64,000 bases of DNA. It comes from Tomocerus qinae (lineage: Eukaryota; Arthropoda; Collembola; Entomobryomorpha; Tomoceridae). The notes beneath the pieces were generated by a model. It had not been told where the DNA came from and did no database searches. It worked only from the letters and a program-made list of their open reading frames with translations. The stretch is taken from positions 20,349-84,348 of the forward strand of contig JAECZT010000030.1 in assembly GCA_020055645.1 (NCBI GenBank), written 5' to 3'. The position numbers and the translations under genes are program-made. Positions 11,430-24,804 of this stretch are shown here, in pieces (the stretch's first letter is position 1; the number at the start of each line of letters is the position of its first letter).

Positions 11430-13292
11430 TTTATAAATGTTATATTACAAAAATTATTTTTCGCCTCGTACAAGCTCAAAAAATGATTTTTTTCAAGTGT
11501 CTAGTCTTTATAAATGTTATATTACAAATGTTTTTGGTCCCCTCGTACAAGCTCAAAAAATGATTTTTTTCAAGTGTCTAGTCTTTATAAATGTTATATT
11601 ACAAAAATTATTTTTCGCCTCGTACAAGCTCAAAAAATGATTTTTTTCAAGTGTCTAGTCTTTATAAATGTTATATTACAAAAATTATTTTTCGCCTCGT
11701 ACAAGCTCAAAAAAATGATTTTTTTCAAGTGTCTAGTCTTTATAAATGTTATATTACAAATGTTTTTGGTCCCCTCGTACAAGCTCAAAAAAATGATTTT
11801 TTTCAAGTGTCTAGTCTTTATAAATGTTATATTACAAAAATTATTTTTCGCCTCGTACAAGCTCAAAAAAATGATTTTTTTCAAGTGTCTAGTCTTTATA
11901 AATGTTATATTACAAAAATTATTTTTCGCCTCGTACAAGCTCAAAAAATGATTTTTTTCAAGTGTCTAGTCTTTATAAATGTTATATTACAAAAATTATT
12001 TTTCGCCTCGTACAAGCTCAAAAAATGATTTTTTTCAAGTGTCTAGTCTTTATAAATGTTATATTACAATTATTTTGGGTCCCCTCGTACAAGCTCAAAA
12101 AAATGATTTTTTTCAAGTGTCTAGTCTTTATAAATGTTATATTACAAATGTTTTTGGTCCCCTCGTACAAGCTCAAAAAAATGATTTTTTTCAAGTGTCT
12201 AGTCTTTATAAATGTTATATTACAAAAATTATTAGTCCCCTCGTACAAGCTCAAAAAAATGATTTTTTTCAAGTGTCTAGTCTTTATAAATGTTATATTA
12301 CAAATGTTTTTGGTCCCCTCGTACAAGCTCAAAAAAATGATTTTTTTCAAGTGTCTAGTCTTTATAAATGTTATATTACAAATGTTTTTGGTCCCCTCGT
12401 ACAAGCTCAAAAAAATGATTTTTTTCAAGTGTCTAGTCTTTATAAATGTTATATTACAAAAATTATTAGTCCCCTCGTACAAGCTCAAAAAATGATTTTT
12501 TTCAAGTGTCTAGTCTTTATAAATGTTATATTACAAAAATTATTTTTCGCCTCGTACAAGCTCAAAAAATGATTTTTTTCAAGTGTCTAGTCTTTATAAA
12601 TGTTATATTACAAAAATTATTTTTCGCCTCGTACAAGCTCAAAAAATGATTTTTTTCAAGTGTCTAGTCTTTATAAATGTTATATTACAAATGTTTTTGG
12701 TCCCCTCGTACAAGCTCAAAAAAATGATTTTTTTCAAGTGTCTAGTCTTTATAAATGTTATATTACAAAAATTATTTTTCGCCTCGTACAAGCTCAAAAA
12801 AATGATTTTTTTCAAGTGTCTAGTCTTTATAAATGTTATATTACAAAAATTATTTTTCGCCTCGTACAAGCTCAAAAAATGATTTTTTTCAAGTGTCTAG
12901 TCTTTATAAATGTTATATTACAAAAATTATTTTTCGCCTCGTACAAGCTCAAAAAAATGATTTTTTTCAAGTGTCTAGTCTTTATAAATGTTATATTACA
13001 AAAATTATTTTTCGCCTCGTACAAGCTCAAAAAAATGATTTTTTTCAAGTGTCTAGTCTTTATAAATGTTATATTACAAAAATTATTTTTCGCCTCGTAC
13101 AAGCTCAAAAAAATGATTTTTTTCAAGTGTCTAGTCTTTATAAATGTTATATTACAAAAATTATTTTTCGCCTCGTACAAGCTCAAAAAAATGATTTTTT
13201 TCAAGTGTCTAGTCTTTATAAATGTTATATTACAAATGTTTTTGGTCCCCTCGTACAAGCTCAAAAAAATGATTTTTTTCAAGTGTCTAGTC

Positions 13293-15081
13293 TTTATAAA
13301 TGTTATATTACAAAAATTATTTTTCGCCTCGTACAAGCTCAAAAAAATGATTTTTTTCAAGTGTCTAGTCTTTATAAATGTTATATTACAAAAATTATTA
13401 GTCCCCTCGTACAAGCTCAAAAAAAATGATTTTTTTCAAGTGTCTAGTCTTTATAAATGTTATATTACAAAAATTATTTTTCGCCTCGTACAAGCTCAAA
13501 AAAATGATTTTTTTCAAGTGTCTAGTCTTTATAAATGTTATATTACAAAAATTATTTTTCGCCTCGTACAAGCTCAAAAAATGATTTTTTTCAAGTGTCT
13601 AGTCTTTATAAATGTTATATTACAAAAATTATTTTTCGCCTCGTACAAGCTCAAAAAATGATTTTTTTCAAGTGTCTAGTCTTTATAAATGTTATATTAC
13701 AAAAATTATTAGTCCCCTCGTACAAGCTCAAAAAAATGATTTTTTTCAAGTGTCTAGTCTTTATAAATGTTATATTACAAAAATTATTTTTCGCCTCGTA
13801 CAAGCTCAAAAAAATGATTTTTTTCAAGTGTCTAGTCTTTATAAATGTTATATTACAAAAATTATTTTTCGCCTCGTACAAGCTCAAAAAAATGATTTTT
13901 TTCAAGTGTCTAGTCTTTATAAATGTTATATTACAAAAATTATTAGTCCCCTCGTACAAGCTCAAAAAATGATTTTTTTCAAGTGTCTAGTCTTTATAAA
14001 TGTTATATTACAAAAATTATTAGTCCCCTCGTACAAGCTCAAAAAAAATGATTTTTTTCAAGTGTCTAGTCTTTATAAATGTTATATTACAAAAATTATT
14101 TTTCGCCTCGTACAAGCTCAAAAAATGATTTTTTTCAAGTGTCTAGTCTTTATAAATGTTATATTACAAAAATTATTTTTCGCCTCGTACAAGCTCAAAA
14201 AATGATTTTTTTCAAGTGTCTAGTCTTTATAAATGTTATATTACAAAAATTATTAGTCCCCTCGTACAAGCTCAAAAAAATGATTTTTTTCAAGTGTCTA
14301 GTCTTTATAAATGTTATATTACAAAAATTATTTTTCGCCTCGTACAAGCTCAAAAAAATGATTTTTTTCAAGTGTCTAGTCTTTATAAATGTTATATTAC
14401 AAAAATTATTTTTCGCCTCGTACAAGCTCAAAAAAATGATTTTTTTCAAGTGTCTAGTCTTTATAAATGTTATATTACAAAAATTATTTTTCGCCTCGTA
14501 CAAGCTCAAAAAAATGATTTTTTTCAAGTGTCTAGTCTTTATAAATGTTATATTACAAAAATTATTAGTCCCCTCGTACAAGCTCAAAAAAATGATTTTT
14601 TTCAAGTGTCTAGTCTTTATAAATGTTATATTACAAAAATTATTAGTCCCCTCGTACAAGCTCAAAAAATGATTTTTTTCAAGTGTCTAGTCTTTATAAA
14701 TGTTATATTACAAAAATTATTTTTCGCCTCGTACAAGCTCAAAAAAATGATTTTTTTCAAGTGTCTAGTCTTTATAAATGTTATATTACAAAAATTATTT
14801 TTCGCCTCGTACAAGCTCAAAAAATGATTTTTTTCAAGTGTCTAGTCTTTATAAATGTTATATTACAAAAATTATTTTTCGCCTCGTACAAGCTCAAAAA
14901 AATGATTTTTTTCAAGTGTCTAGTCTTTATAAATGTTATATTACAAAAATTATTTTTCGCCTCGTACAAGCTCAAAAAAATGATTTTTTTCAAGTGTCTA
15001 GTCTTTATAAATGTTATATTACAAAAATTATTTTTCGCCTCGTACAAGCTCAAAAAAATGATTTTTTTCAAGTGTCTAGTC
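13293..15081. repeat. Type 2-free block with an 8-monomer repeat
   Basis: Twenty-three consecutive monomers contain only types 1 and 3: 1,3+,1,1s,1s,3,1,1,3s,3+,1s,1s,3,1,1,1,3,3s,1,1s,1,1,1, where + marks a 79-bp form with eight A. The lengths sum exactly to 1789 bp. The unit starting with 3+ at 13371 recurs at 13993, 622 bp downstream, with the order 3+,(1),1s,1s,3,1,1,(1),(3),3s. Eight-A runs are otherwise seen only beyond 55 kb. Confidence 0.88.
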
Positions 15082-18000
15082 TTTATAAATGTTATATTAC
15101 AAATGTTTTTGGTCCCCTCGTACAAGCTCAAAAAATGATTTTTTTCAAGTGTCTAGTCTTTATAAATGTTATATTACAAATGTTTTTGGTCCCCTCGTAC
15201 AAGCTCAAAAAATGATTTTTTTCAAGTGTCTAGTCTTTATAAATGTTATATTACAAAAATTATTTTTCGCCTCGTACAAGCTCAAAAAAATGATTTTTTT
15301 CAAGTGTCTAGTCTTTATAAATGTTATATTACAAATGTTTTTGGTCCCCTCGTACAAGCTCAAAAAAATGATTTTTTTCAAGTGTCTAGTCTTTATAAAT
15401 GTTATATTACAAATGTTTTTGGTCCCCTCGTACAAGCTCAAAAAATGATTTTTTTCAAGTGTCTAGTCTTAATAAATGTTATATTACAAATGTTTATGGT
15501 CCCCTCGTACAAGCTCAAAAAAATGATTTTTTTCAAGTGTCTAGTCTTTATAAATGTTATATTACAAAAATTATTTTTCGCCTCGTACAAGCTCAAAAAA
15601 ATGATTTTTTTCAAGTGTCTAGTCTTTATAAATGTTATATTACAAAAATTATTTTTCGCCTCGTACAAGCTCAAAAAATGATTTTTTTCAAGTGTCTAGT
15701 CTTTATAAATGTTATATTACAAAAATTATTTTTCGCCTCGTACAAGCTCAAAAAAATGATTTTTTTCAAGTGTCTAGTCTTTATAAATGTTATATTACAA
15801 AAATTATTTTTCGCCTCGTACAAGCTCAAAAAATGATTTTTTTCAAGTGTCTAGTCTTTATAAATGTTATGCTACAAATGTTTTTGGTCCCCTCGTACAA
15901 GCTCAAAAAAATGATTTTTTTCAAGTGTCTAGTCTTTATAAATGTTATATTACAAAAATTATTTTTCGCCTCGTACAAGCTCAAAAAATGATTTTTTTCA
16001 AGTGTCTAGTCTTTATAAATGTTATATTACAAATGTTTTTGGTCCCCTCGTACAAGCTCAAAAAATGATTTTTTTCAAGTGTCTAGTCTTTATAAATGTT
16101 ATATTACAAAAATTATTAGTCCCCTCGTACAAGCTCAAAAAAATGATTTTTTTCAAGTGTCTAGTCTTTATAAATGTTATATTACAAATGTTTTTGGTCC
16201 CCTCGTACAAGCTCAAAAAATGATTTTTTTCAAGTATCTAGTCTTTATAAATGTTATATTACAAATGTTTTTGGTCCCCTCGTACAAGCTCAAAAAAATG
16301 ATTTTTTTCAAGTGTCTAGTCTTAATAAATGTTATATTACAAATGTTTATGGTCCCCTCGTACAAGCTCAAAAAAATGATTTTTTTCAAGTGTCTAGTCT
16401 TTATAAATGTTATATTACAAAAATTATTTTTCGCCTCGTACAAGCTCAAAAAAATGATTTTTTTCAAGTGTCTAGTCTTTATAAATGTTATATTACAAAA
16501 ATTATTTTTCGCCTCGTACAAGCTCAAAAAATGATTTTTTTCAAGTGTCTAGTCTTTATAAATGTTATATTACAAAAATTATTTTTCGCCTCGTACAAGC
16601 TCAAAAAAATGATTTTTTTCAAGTGTCTAGTCTTTATAAATGTTATATTACAAAAATTATTTTTCGCCTCGTACAAGCTCAAAAAAATGATTTTTTTCAA
16701 GTGTCTAGTCTTTATAAATGTTATATTACAAATGTTTTTGGTCCCCTCGTACAAGCTCAAAAAAATGATTTTTTTCAAGTGTCTAGTCTTTATAAATGTT
16801 ATATTACAAAAATTATTTTTCGCCTCGTACAAGCTCAAAAAAATGATTTTTTTCAAGTGTCTAGTCTTTATAAATGTTATATTACAAAAATTATTTTTCG
16901 CCTCGTACAAGCTCAAAAAAATGATTTTTTTCAAGTGTCTAGTCTTTATAAATGTTATATTACAAATGTTTTTGGTCCCCTCGTACAAGCTCAAAAAAAT
17001 GATTTTTTTCAAGTGTCTAGTCTTTATAAATGTTATATTACAAAAATTATTAGTCCCCTCGTACAAGCTCAAAAAAATGATTTTTTTCAAGTGTCTAGTC
17101 TTTATAAATGTTATATTACAAAAATTATTTTTCGCCTCGTACAAGCTCAAAAAAATGATTTTTTTCAAGTGTCTAGTCTTTATAAATGTTATATTACAAA
17201 AATTATTTTTCGCCTCGTACAAGCTCAAAAAAATGATTTTTTTCAAGTGTCTAGTCTTTATAAATGTTATATTACAAAAATTATTTTTCGCCTCGTACAA
17301 GCTCAAAAAATGATTTTTTTCAAGTGTCTAGTCTTTATAAATGTTATATTACAAAAATTATTTTTCGCCTCGTACAAGCTCAAAAAAATGATTTTTTTCA
17401 AGTGTCTAGTCTTTATAAATGTTATATTACAAATGTTTTTGGTCCCCTCGTACAAGCTCAAAAAAATGATTTTTTTCAAGTGTCTAGTCTTTATAAATGT
17501 TATATTACAAAAATTATTTTTCGCCTCGTACAAGCTCAAAAAATGATTTTTTTCAAGTGTCTAGTCTTTATAAATGTTATATTACAAAAATTATTTTTCG
17601 CCTCGTACAAGCTCAAAAAAATGATTTTTTTCAAGTGTCTAGTCTTTATAAATGTTATATTACAAATGTTTTTGGTCCCCTCGTACAAGCTCAAAAAATG
17701 ATTTTTTTCAAGTGTCTAGTCTTTATAAATGTTATATTACAAAAATTATTAGTCCCCTCGTACAAGCTCAAAAAAATGATTTTTTTCAAGTGTCTAGTCT
17801 TTATAAATGTTATATTACAAAAATTATTTTTCGCCTCGTACAAGCTCAAAAAAATGATTTTTTTCAAGTGTCTAGTCTTTATAAATGTTATATTACAAAA
17901 ATTATTTTTCGCCTCGTACAAGCTCAAAAAAATGATTTTTTTCAAGTGTCTAGTCTTTATAAATGTTATATTACAAAAATTATTTTTCGCCTCGTACAAG

Positions 18001-18578
18001 CTCAAAAAAATGATTTTTTTCAAGTGTCTAGTCTTTATAAATGTTATATTACAAAAATTATTTTTCGCCTCGTACAAGCTCAAAAAAATGATTTTTTTCA
18101 AGTGTCTAGTCTTTATAAATGTTATATTACAAATGTTTTTGGTCCCCTCGTACAAGCTCAAAAAAATGATTTTTTTCAAGTGTCTAGTCTTTATAAATGT
18201 TATATTACAAAAATTATTAGTCCCCTCGTACAAGCTCAAAAAAATGATTTTTTTCAAGTGTCTAGTCTTTATAAATGTTATATTACAAATGTTTTTGGTC
18301 CCCTCGTACAAGCTCAAAAAATGATTTTTTTCAAGTGTCTAGTCTTTATAAATGTTATATTACAAAAATTATTTTTCGCCTCGTACAAGCTCAAAAAAAT
18401 GATTTTTTTCAAGTGTCTAGTCTTTATAAATGTTATATTACAAATGTTTTTGGTCCCCTCGTACAAGCTCAAAAAAATGATTTTTTTCAAGTGTCTAGTC
18501 TTTATAAATGTTATATTACAAAAATTATTTTTCGCCTCGTACAAGCTCAAAAAAATGATTTTTTTCAAGTGTCTAGTC
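15082..18578. repeat. Mixed types 1 and 2
   Basis: About 45 monomers. Landmarks are a type 5 with the cttaata start near 15470; a type 2 with gttatgctac near 15870; a gtatctag monomer followed by type 2 and then type 5 near 16216-16370, the first example of a pairing seen again near 24250 and 26740; and type 3 near 16100, 17040, 17740 and 18210. Confidence 0.82.
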
Positions 18579-19358
18579 TTTATAAATGTTATATTACAAA
18601 TGTTTTTGGTCCCCTCGTACAAGCTCAAAAAAATGATTTTTTTCAAGTGTCTAGTCTTTATAAATGTTATATTACAAATGTTTTTGGTCCCCTCGTACAA
18701 GCTCAAAAAAATGATTTTTTTCAAGTGTCTAGTCTTTATAAATGTTATATTACAAAAATTATTTTTCGCCTCGTACAAGCTCAAAAAAATGATTTTTTTC
18801 AAGTGTCTAGTCTTTATAAATGTTATATTACAAATGTTTTTGGTCCCCTCGTACAAGCTCAAAAAAATGATTTTTTTCAAGTGTCTAGTCTTTATAAATG
18901 TTATATTACAAAAATTATTAGTCCCCTCGTACAAGCTCAAAAAAATGATTTTTTTCAAGTGTCTAGTCTTTATAAATGTTATATTACAAATGTTTTTGGT
19001 CCCCTCGTACAAGCTCAAAAAAATGATTTTTTTCAAGTGTCTAGTCTTTATAAATGTTATATTACAAAAATTATTTTTCCCCTCGTACAAGCTCAAAAAA
19101 ATGATTTTTTTCAAGTGTCTAGTCTTTATAAATGTTATATTACAAATGTTTATGGTCCCCTCGTACAAGCTCAAAAAAATGATTTTTTTCAAGTGTCTAG
19201 TCTTTATAAATGTTATATTACAAAAATTATTTTTCGCCTCGTACAAGCTCAAAAAAATGATTTTTTTCAAGTGTCTAGTCTTTATAAATGTTATATTACA
19301 AATGTTTTTGGTCCCCTCGTACAAGCTCAAAAAAATGATTTTTTTCAAGTGTCTAGTC
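18579..19358. repeat. Module copy 3 (10 monomers)
   Basis: Order is 2,2,1,2,3,2,4,5,1,2, all 78 bp (780 bp in total). It matches the module at 5984 with the internal pair 5,2 missing, so the copies differ by a clean two-monomer insertion or deletion. The type 5 here lacks the cttaata start, like the second type 5 of copy 1. Confidence 0.82.
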
Positions 19359-21067
19359 TTTATAAATGTTATATTACAAAAATTATTTTTCGCCTCGTAC
19401 AAGCTCAAAAAATGATTTTTTTCAAGTGTCTAGTCTTTATAAATGTTATATTACAAATGTTTTTGGTCCCCTCGTACAAGCTCAAAAAAATGATTTTTTT
19501 CAAGTGTCTAGTCTTTATAAATGTTATATTACAAAAATTATTTTTCGCCTCGTACAAGCTCAAAAAAATGATTTTTTTCAAGTGTCTAGTCTTTATAAAT
19601 GTTATATTACAAAAATTATTTTTCGCCTCGTACAAGCTCAAAAAATGATTTTTTTCAAGTGTCTAGTCTTTATAAATGTTATATTACAAAAATTATTTTT
19701 CGCCTCGTACAAGCTCAAAAAATGATTTTTTTCAAGTGTCTAGTCTTTATAAATGTTATATTACAATTATTTTTGGTCCCCTCGTACAAGCTCAAAAAAT
19801 GATTTTTTTCAAGTGTCTAGTCTTTATAAATGTTATATTACAAATGTTTTTGGTCCCCTCGTACAAGCTCAAAAAAATGATTTTTTTCAAGTGTCTAGTC
19901 TTTATAAATGTTATATTACAAAAATTATTTTTCGCCTCGTACAAGCTCAAAAAAATGATTTTTTTCAAGTGTCTAGTCTTTATAAATGTTATATTACAAA
20001 TGTTTTTGGTCCCCTCGTACAAGCTCAAAAAAATGATTTTTTTCAAGTGTCTAGTCTTTATAAATGTTATATTACAAAAATTATTAGTCCCCTCGTACAA
20101 GCTCAAAAAAATGATTTTTTTCAAGTGTCTAGTCTTTATAAATGTTATATTACAAATGTTTTTGGTCCCCTCGTACAAGCTCAAAAAATGATTTTTTTCA
20201 AGTGTCTAGTCTTTATAAATGTTATATTACAAAAATTATTTTTCGCCTCGTACAAGCTCAAAAAAATGATTTTTTTCAAGTGTCTAGTCTTTATAAATGT
20301 TATATTACAAATGTTTTTGGTCCCCTCGTACAAGCTCAAAAAAATGATTTTTTTCAAGTGTCTAGTCTTTATAAATGTTATATTACAAAAATTATTTTTC
20401 GCCTCGTACAAGCTCAAAAAAATGATTTTTTTCAAGTGTCTAGTCTTTATAAATGTTATATTACAAATGTTTTTGGTCCCCTCGTACAAGCTCAAAAAAT
20501 GATTTTTTTCAAGTGTCTAGTCTTTATAAATGTTATATTACAAATGTTTTTGGTCCCCTCGTACAAGCTCAAAAAAATGATTTTTTTCAAGTGTCTAGTC
20601 TTTATAAATGTTATATTACAAAAATTATTTTTCGCCTCGTACAAGCTCAAAAAAATGATTTTTTTCAAGTGTCTAGTCTTTATAAATGTTATATTACAAA
20701 TGTTTTTGGTCCCCTCGTACAAGCTCAAAAAATGATTTTTTTCAAGTGTCTAGTCTTTATAAATGTTATATTACAAAAATTATTAGTCCCCTCGTACAAG
20801 CTCAAAAAAATGATTTTTTTCAAGTGTCTAGTCTTTATAAATGTTATATTACAAATGTTTTTGGTCCCCTCGTACAAGCTCAAAAAAATGATTTTTTTCA
20901 AGTGTCTAGTCTTTATAAATGTTATATTACAAAAATTATTTTTCGCCTCGTACAAGCTCAAAAAAATGATTTTTTTCAAGTGTCTAGTCTTAATAAATGT
21001 TATATTACAAATGTTTATGGTCCCCTCGTACAAGCTCAAAAAAATGATTTTTTTCAAGTGTCTAGTC

Positions 21068-22002
21068 TTTATAAATGTTATATTTCAAAAATTAATTTTC
21101 GCCTCGTACAAGCTCAAAAAAATGATTTTTTTCAAGTGTCTAGTCTTAATAAATGTTATATTACAAATGTTTATGGTCCCCTCGTACAAGCTCAAAAAAA
21201 TGATTTTTTTCAAGTGTCTAGTCTTTATAAATGTTATATTACAAAAATTATTTTTCGCCTCGTACAAGCTCAAAAAAATGATTTTTTTCAAGTGTCTAGT
21301 CTTTATAAATGTTATATTACAAAAATTATTTTTCGCCTCGTACAAGCTCAAAAAAATGATTTTTTTCAAGTGTCTAGTCTTTATAAATGTTATATTACAA
21401 ATGTTTTTGGTCCCCTCGTACAAGCTCAAAAAAATGATTTTTTTCAAGTGTCTAGTCTTTATAAATGTTATATTACAAAAATTATTTTTCGCCTCGTACA
21501 AGCTCAAAAAAATGATTTTTTTCAAGTGTCTAGTCTTTATAAATGTTATATTACAAAAATTATTTTTCGCCTCGTACAAGCTCAAAAAAATGATTTTTTT
21601 CAAGTGTCTAGTCTTTATAAATGTTATATTACAAAAATTATTTTTCGCCTCGTACAAGCTCAAAAAAATGATTTTTTTCAAGTGTCTAGTCTTTATAAAT
21701 GTTATATTACAAATGTTTTTGGTCCCCTCGTACAAGCTCAAAAAATGATTTTTTTCAAGTGTCTAGTCTTTATAAATGTTATATTACAAATGTTTTTGGT
21801 CCCCTCGTACAAGCTCAAAAAAATGATTTTTTTCAAGTGTCTAGTCTTTATAAATGTTATATTACAAATGTTTTTGGTCCCCTCGTACAAGCTCAAAAAA
21901 ATGATTTTTTTCAAGTGTCTAGTCTTTATAAATGTTATATTACAAAAATTATTAGTCCCCTCGTACAAGCTCAAAAAAATGATTTTTTTCAAGTGTCTAG
22001 TC
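21068..22002. repeat. 12-monomer module with 'atatttcaaa' mark, copy 1
   Basis: The first monomer has atatttcaaaaattaatttt in place of atattacaaaaattattttt. Order is X,5,1,1,2,1,1,1,2s,2,2,3. Related copies begin at 22547 and 24805. A type 5 monomer with the cttaata start precedes all three. Confidence 0.82.
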
Positions 22003-22546
22003 TTTATAAATGTTATATTACAAAAATTATTTTTCGCCTCGTACAAGCTCAAAAAATGATTTTTTTCAAGTGTCTAGTCTTTATAAATGTTATATTACAA
22101 AAATTATTTTTCGCCTCGTACAAGCTCAAAAAAATGATTTTTTTCAAGTGTCTAGTCTTTATAAATGTTATATTACAAAAATTATTTTTCGCCTCGTACA
22201 AGCTCAAAAAAATGATTTTTTTCAAGTGTCTAGTCTTTATAAATGTTATATTACAAAAATTATTTTTCGCCTCGTACAAGCTCAAAAAATGATTTTTTTC
22301 AAGTGTCTAGTCTTTATAAATGTTATATTACAAATGTTTTTGGTCCCCTCGTACAAGCTCAAAAAAATGATTTTTTTCAAGTGTCTAGTCTTTATAAATG
22401 TTATATTACAAAAATTATTTTTCGCCTCGTACAAGCTCAAAAAAATGATTTTTTTCAAGTGTCTAGTCTTAATAAATGTTATATTACAAATGTTTATGGT
22501 CCCCTCGTACAAGCTCAAAAAAATGATTTTTTTCAAGTGTCTAGTC

Positions 22547-23326
22547 TTTATAAATGTTATATTTCAAAAATTATTTTTCGCCTCGTACAAGCTCAAAAAA
22601 ATGATTTTTTTCAAGTGTCTAGTCTTTATAAATGTTATATTACAAAAATTATTTTTCGCCTCGTACAAGCTCAAAAAAATGATTTTTTTCAAGTGTCTAG
22701 TCTTTATAAATGTTATATTACAAATGTTTTTGGTCCCCTCGTACAAGCTCAAAAAAATGATTTTTTTCAAGTGTCTAGTCTTTATAAATGTTATATTACA
22801 AAAATTATTTTTCGCCTCGTACAAGCTCAAAAAAATGATTTTTTTCAAGTGTCTAGTCTTTATAAATGTTATATTACAAAAATTATTTTTCGCCTCGTAC
22901 AAGCTCAAAAAAATGATTTTTTTCAAGTGTCTAGTCTTTATAAATGTTATATTACAAAAATTATTTTTCGCCTCGTACAAGCTCAAAAAAATGATTTTTT
23001 TCAAGTGTCTAGTCTTTATAAATGTTATATTACAAAAGTTTTTGGTCCCCTCGTACAAGCTCAAAAAAATGATTTTTTTCAAGTGTCTAGTCTTTATAAA
23101 TGTTATATTACAAATGTTTTTGGTCCCCTCGTACAAGCTCAAAAAAATGATTTTTTTCAAGTGTCTAGTCTTTATAAATGTTATATTACAAATGTTTTTG
23201 GTCCCCTCGTACAAGCTCAAAAAAATGATTTTTTTCAAGTGTCTAGTCTTTATAAATGTTATATTACAAAAATTATTAGTCCCCTCGTACAAGCTCAAAA
23301 AAATGATTTTTTTCAAGTGTCTAGTC
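22547..23326. repeat. 10-monomer module with 'atatttcaaa' mark, copy 2
   Basis: Order is X,1,2,1,1,1,2*,2,2,3, where 2* has acaaaagtttttgg. It equals the module at 21068 with two monomers missing near its start. The X monomer has the atatttcaaa mark but the ordinary attattttt instead of attaatttt. Confidence 0.8.
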
Positions 23327-24241
23327 TTTATAAATGTTATATTACAAAAATTATTTTTCGCCTCGTACAAGCTCAAAAAAATGATTTTTTTCAAGTGTCT
23401 AGTCTTTATAAATGTTATATTACAAAAATTATTTTTCGCCTCGTACAAGCTCAAAAAAATGATTTTTTTCAAGTGTCTAGTCTTTATAAATGTTATATTA
23501 CAAAAATTATTTTTCGCCTCGTACAAGCTCAAAAAAATGATTTTTTTCAAGTGTCTAGTCTTTATAAATGTTATATTACAAATGTTTTTGGTCCCCTCGT
23601 ACAAGCTCAAAAAATGATTTTTTTCAAGTGTCTAGTCTTTATAAATGTTATATTACAAAAATTATTAGTCCCCTCGTACAAGCTCAAAAAAATGATTTTT
23701 TTCAAGTGTCTAGTCTTTATAAATGTTATATTACAAATGTTTTTGGTCCCCTCGTACAAGCTCAAAAAATGATTTTTTTCAAGTGTCTAGTCTTTATAAA
23801 TGTTATATTACAAAAATTATTTTTCGCCTCGTACAAGCTCAAAAAAATGATTTTTTTCAAGTGTCTAGTCTTTATAAATGTTATATTACAAATGTTTTTG
23901 GTCCCCTCGTACAAGCTCAAAAAAATGATTTTTTTCAAGTGTCTAGTCTTTATAAATGTTATATTACAAAAATTATTTTTCGCCTCGTACAAGCTCAAAA
24001 AAATGATTTTTTTCAAGTGTCTAGTCTTTATAAATGTTATATTACAAATGTTTTTGGTCCCCTCGTACAAGCTCAAAAAAATGATTTTTTTCAAGTGTCT
24101 AGTCTTTATAAATGTTATATTACAAATGTTTTTGGTCCCCTCGTACAAGCTCAAAAAAATGATTTTTTTCAAGTGTCTAGTCTTTATAAATGTTATATTA
24201 CAAAAATTATTTTTCGCCTCGTACAAGCTCAAAAAAATGAT

Positions 24242-24700
24242 TTTTTTCAAGTATCTAGTCTTTATAAATGTTATATTACAAATGTTTTTGGTCCCCTCGT
24301 ACAAGCTCAAAAAAATGATTTTTTTCAAGTGTCTAGTCTTAATAAATGTTATATTACAAATGTTTATGGTCCCCTCGTACAAGCTCAAAAAAATGATTTT
24401 TTTTAAGTGTCTAGTCTTTATAAATGTTATATTACAAATGTTTTTGGTCCCCTCGTACAAGCTCAAAAAATGATTTTTTTCAAGTGTGTAGTCTTTATAA
24501 ATGTTATATTACAAAAATTATTAGTCCCCTCGTACAAGCTCAAAATAATGATTTTTTTCAAGTGTCTAGTCTTTATAAATGTTATATTACAAATGTTTTT
24601 GGTCCCCTCGTACAAGCTCAAAATATGATTTTTTTCAAGTATCTAGTCTTTATAAATGTTATATTACAAATGATTTTGGTCCCCTCGTACAAGCTCAAAA
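24242..24700. repeat. First cluster of right-half marker variants
   Basis: Within about six monomers several variants common in the right part of the array appear together: gtatctag (24251), an eight-T run with taagtg (near 24405), gtgtgtag (24484), ctcaaaataatg (near 24541), ctcaaaatatg (near 24619) and gtatctag again. This is the leftmost occurrence of gtgtgtag and of the aataatg form. Confidence 0.85.
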
Positions 24701-24804
24701 AAATGATTTTTTTCAAGTGTCTAGTCTTAATAAATGTTATATTACAAATGTTTATGGTCCCCTCGTACAAGCTCAAAAAAATGATTTTTTTCAAGTGTCT
24801 AGTC

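Noticed and set aside
24242..24700. Marker-rich patch as an inserted foreign element
   Set aside because: All changes are single-base variants on normal monomers with the period intact; nothing non-satellite is inserted.
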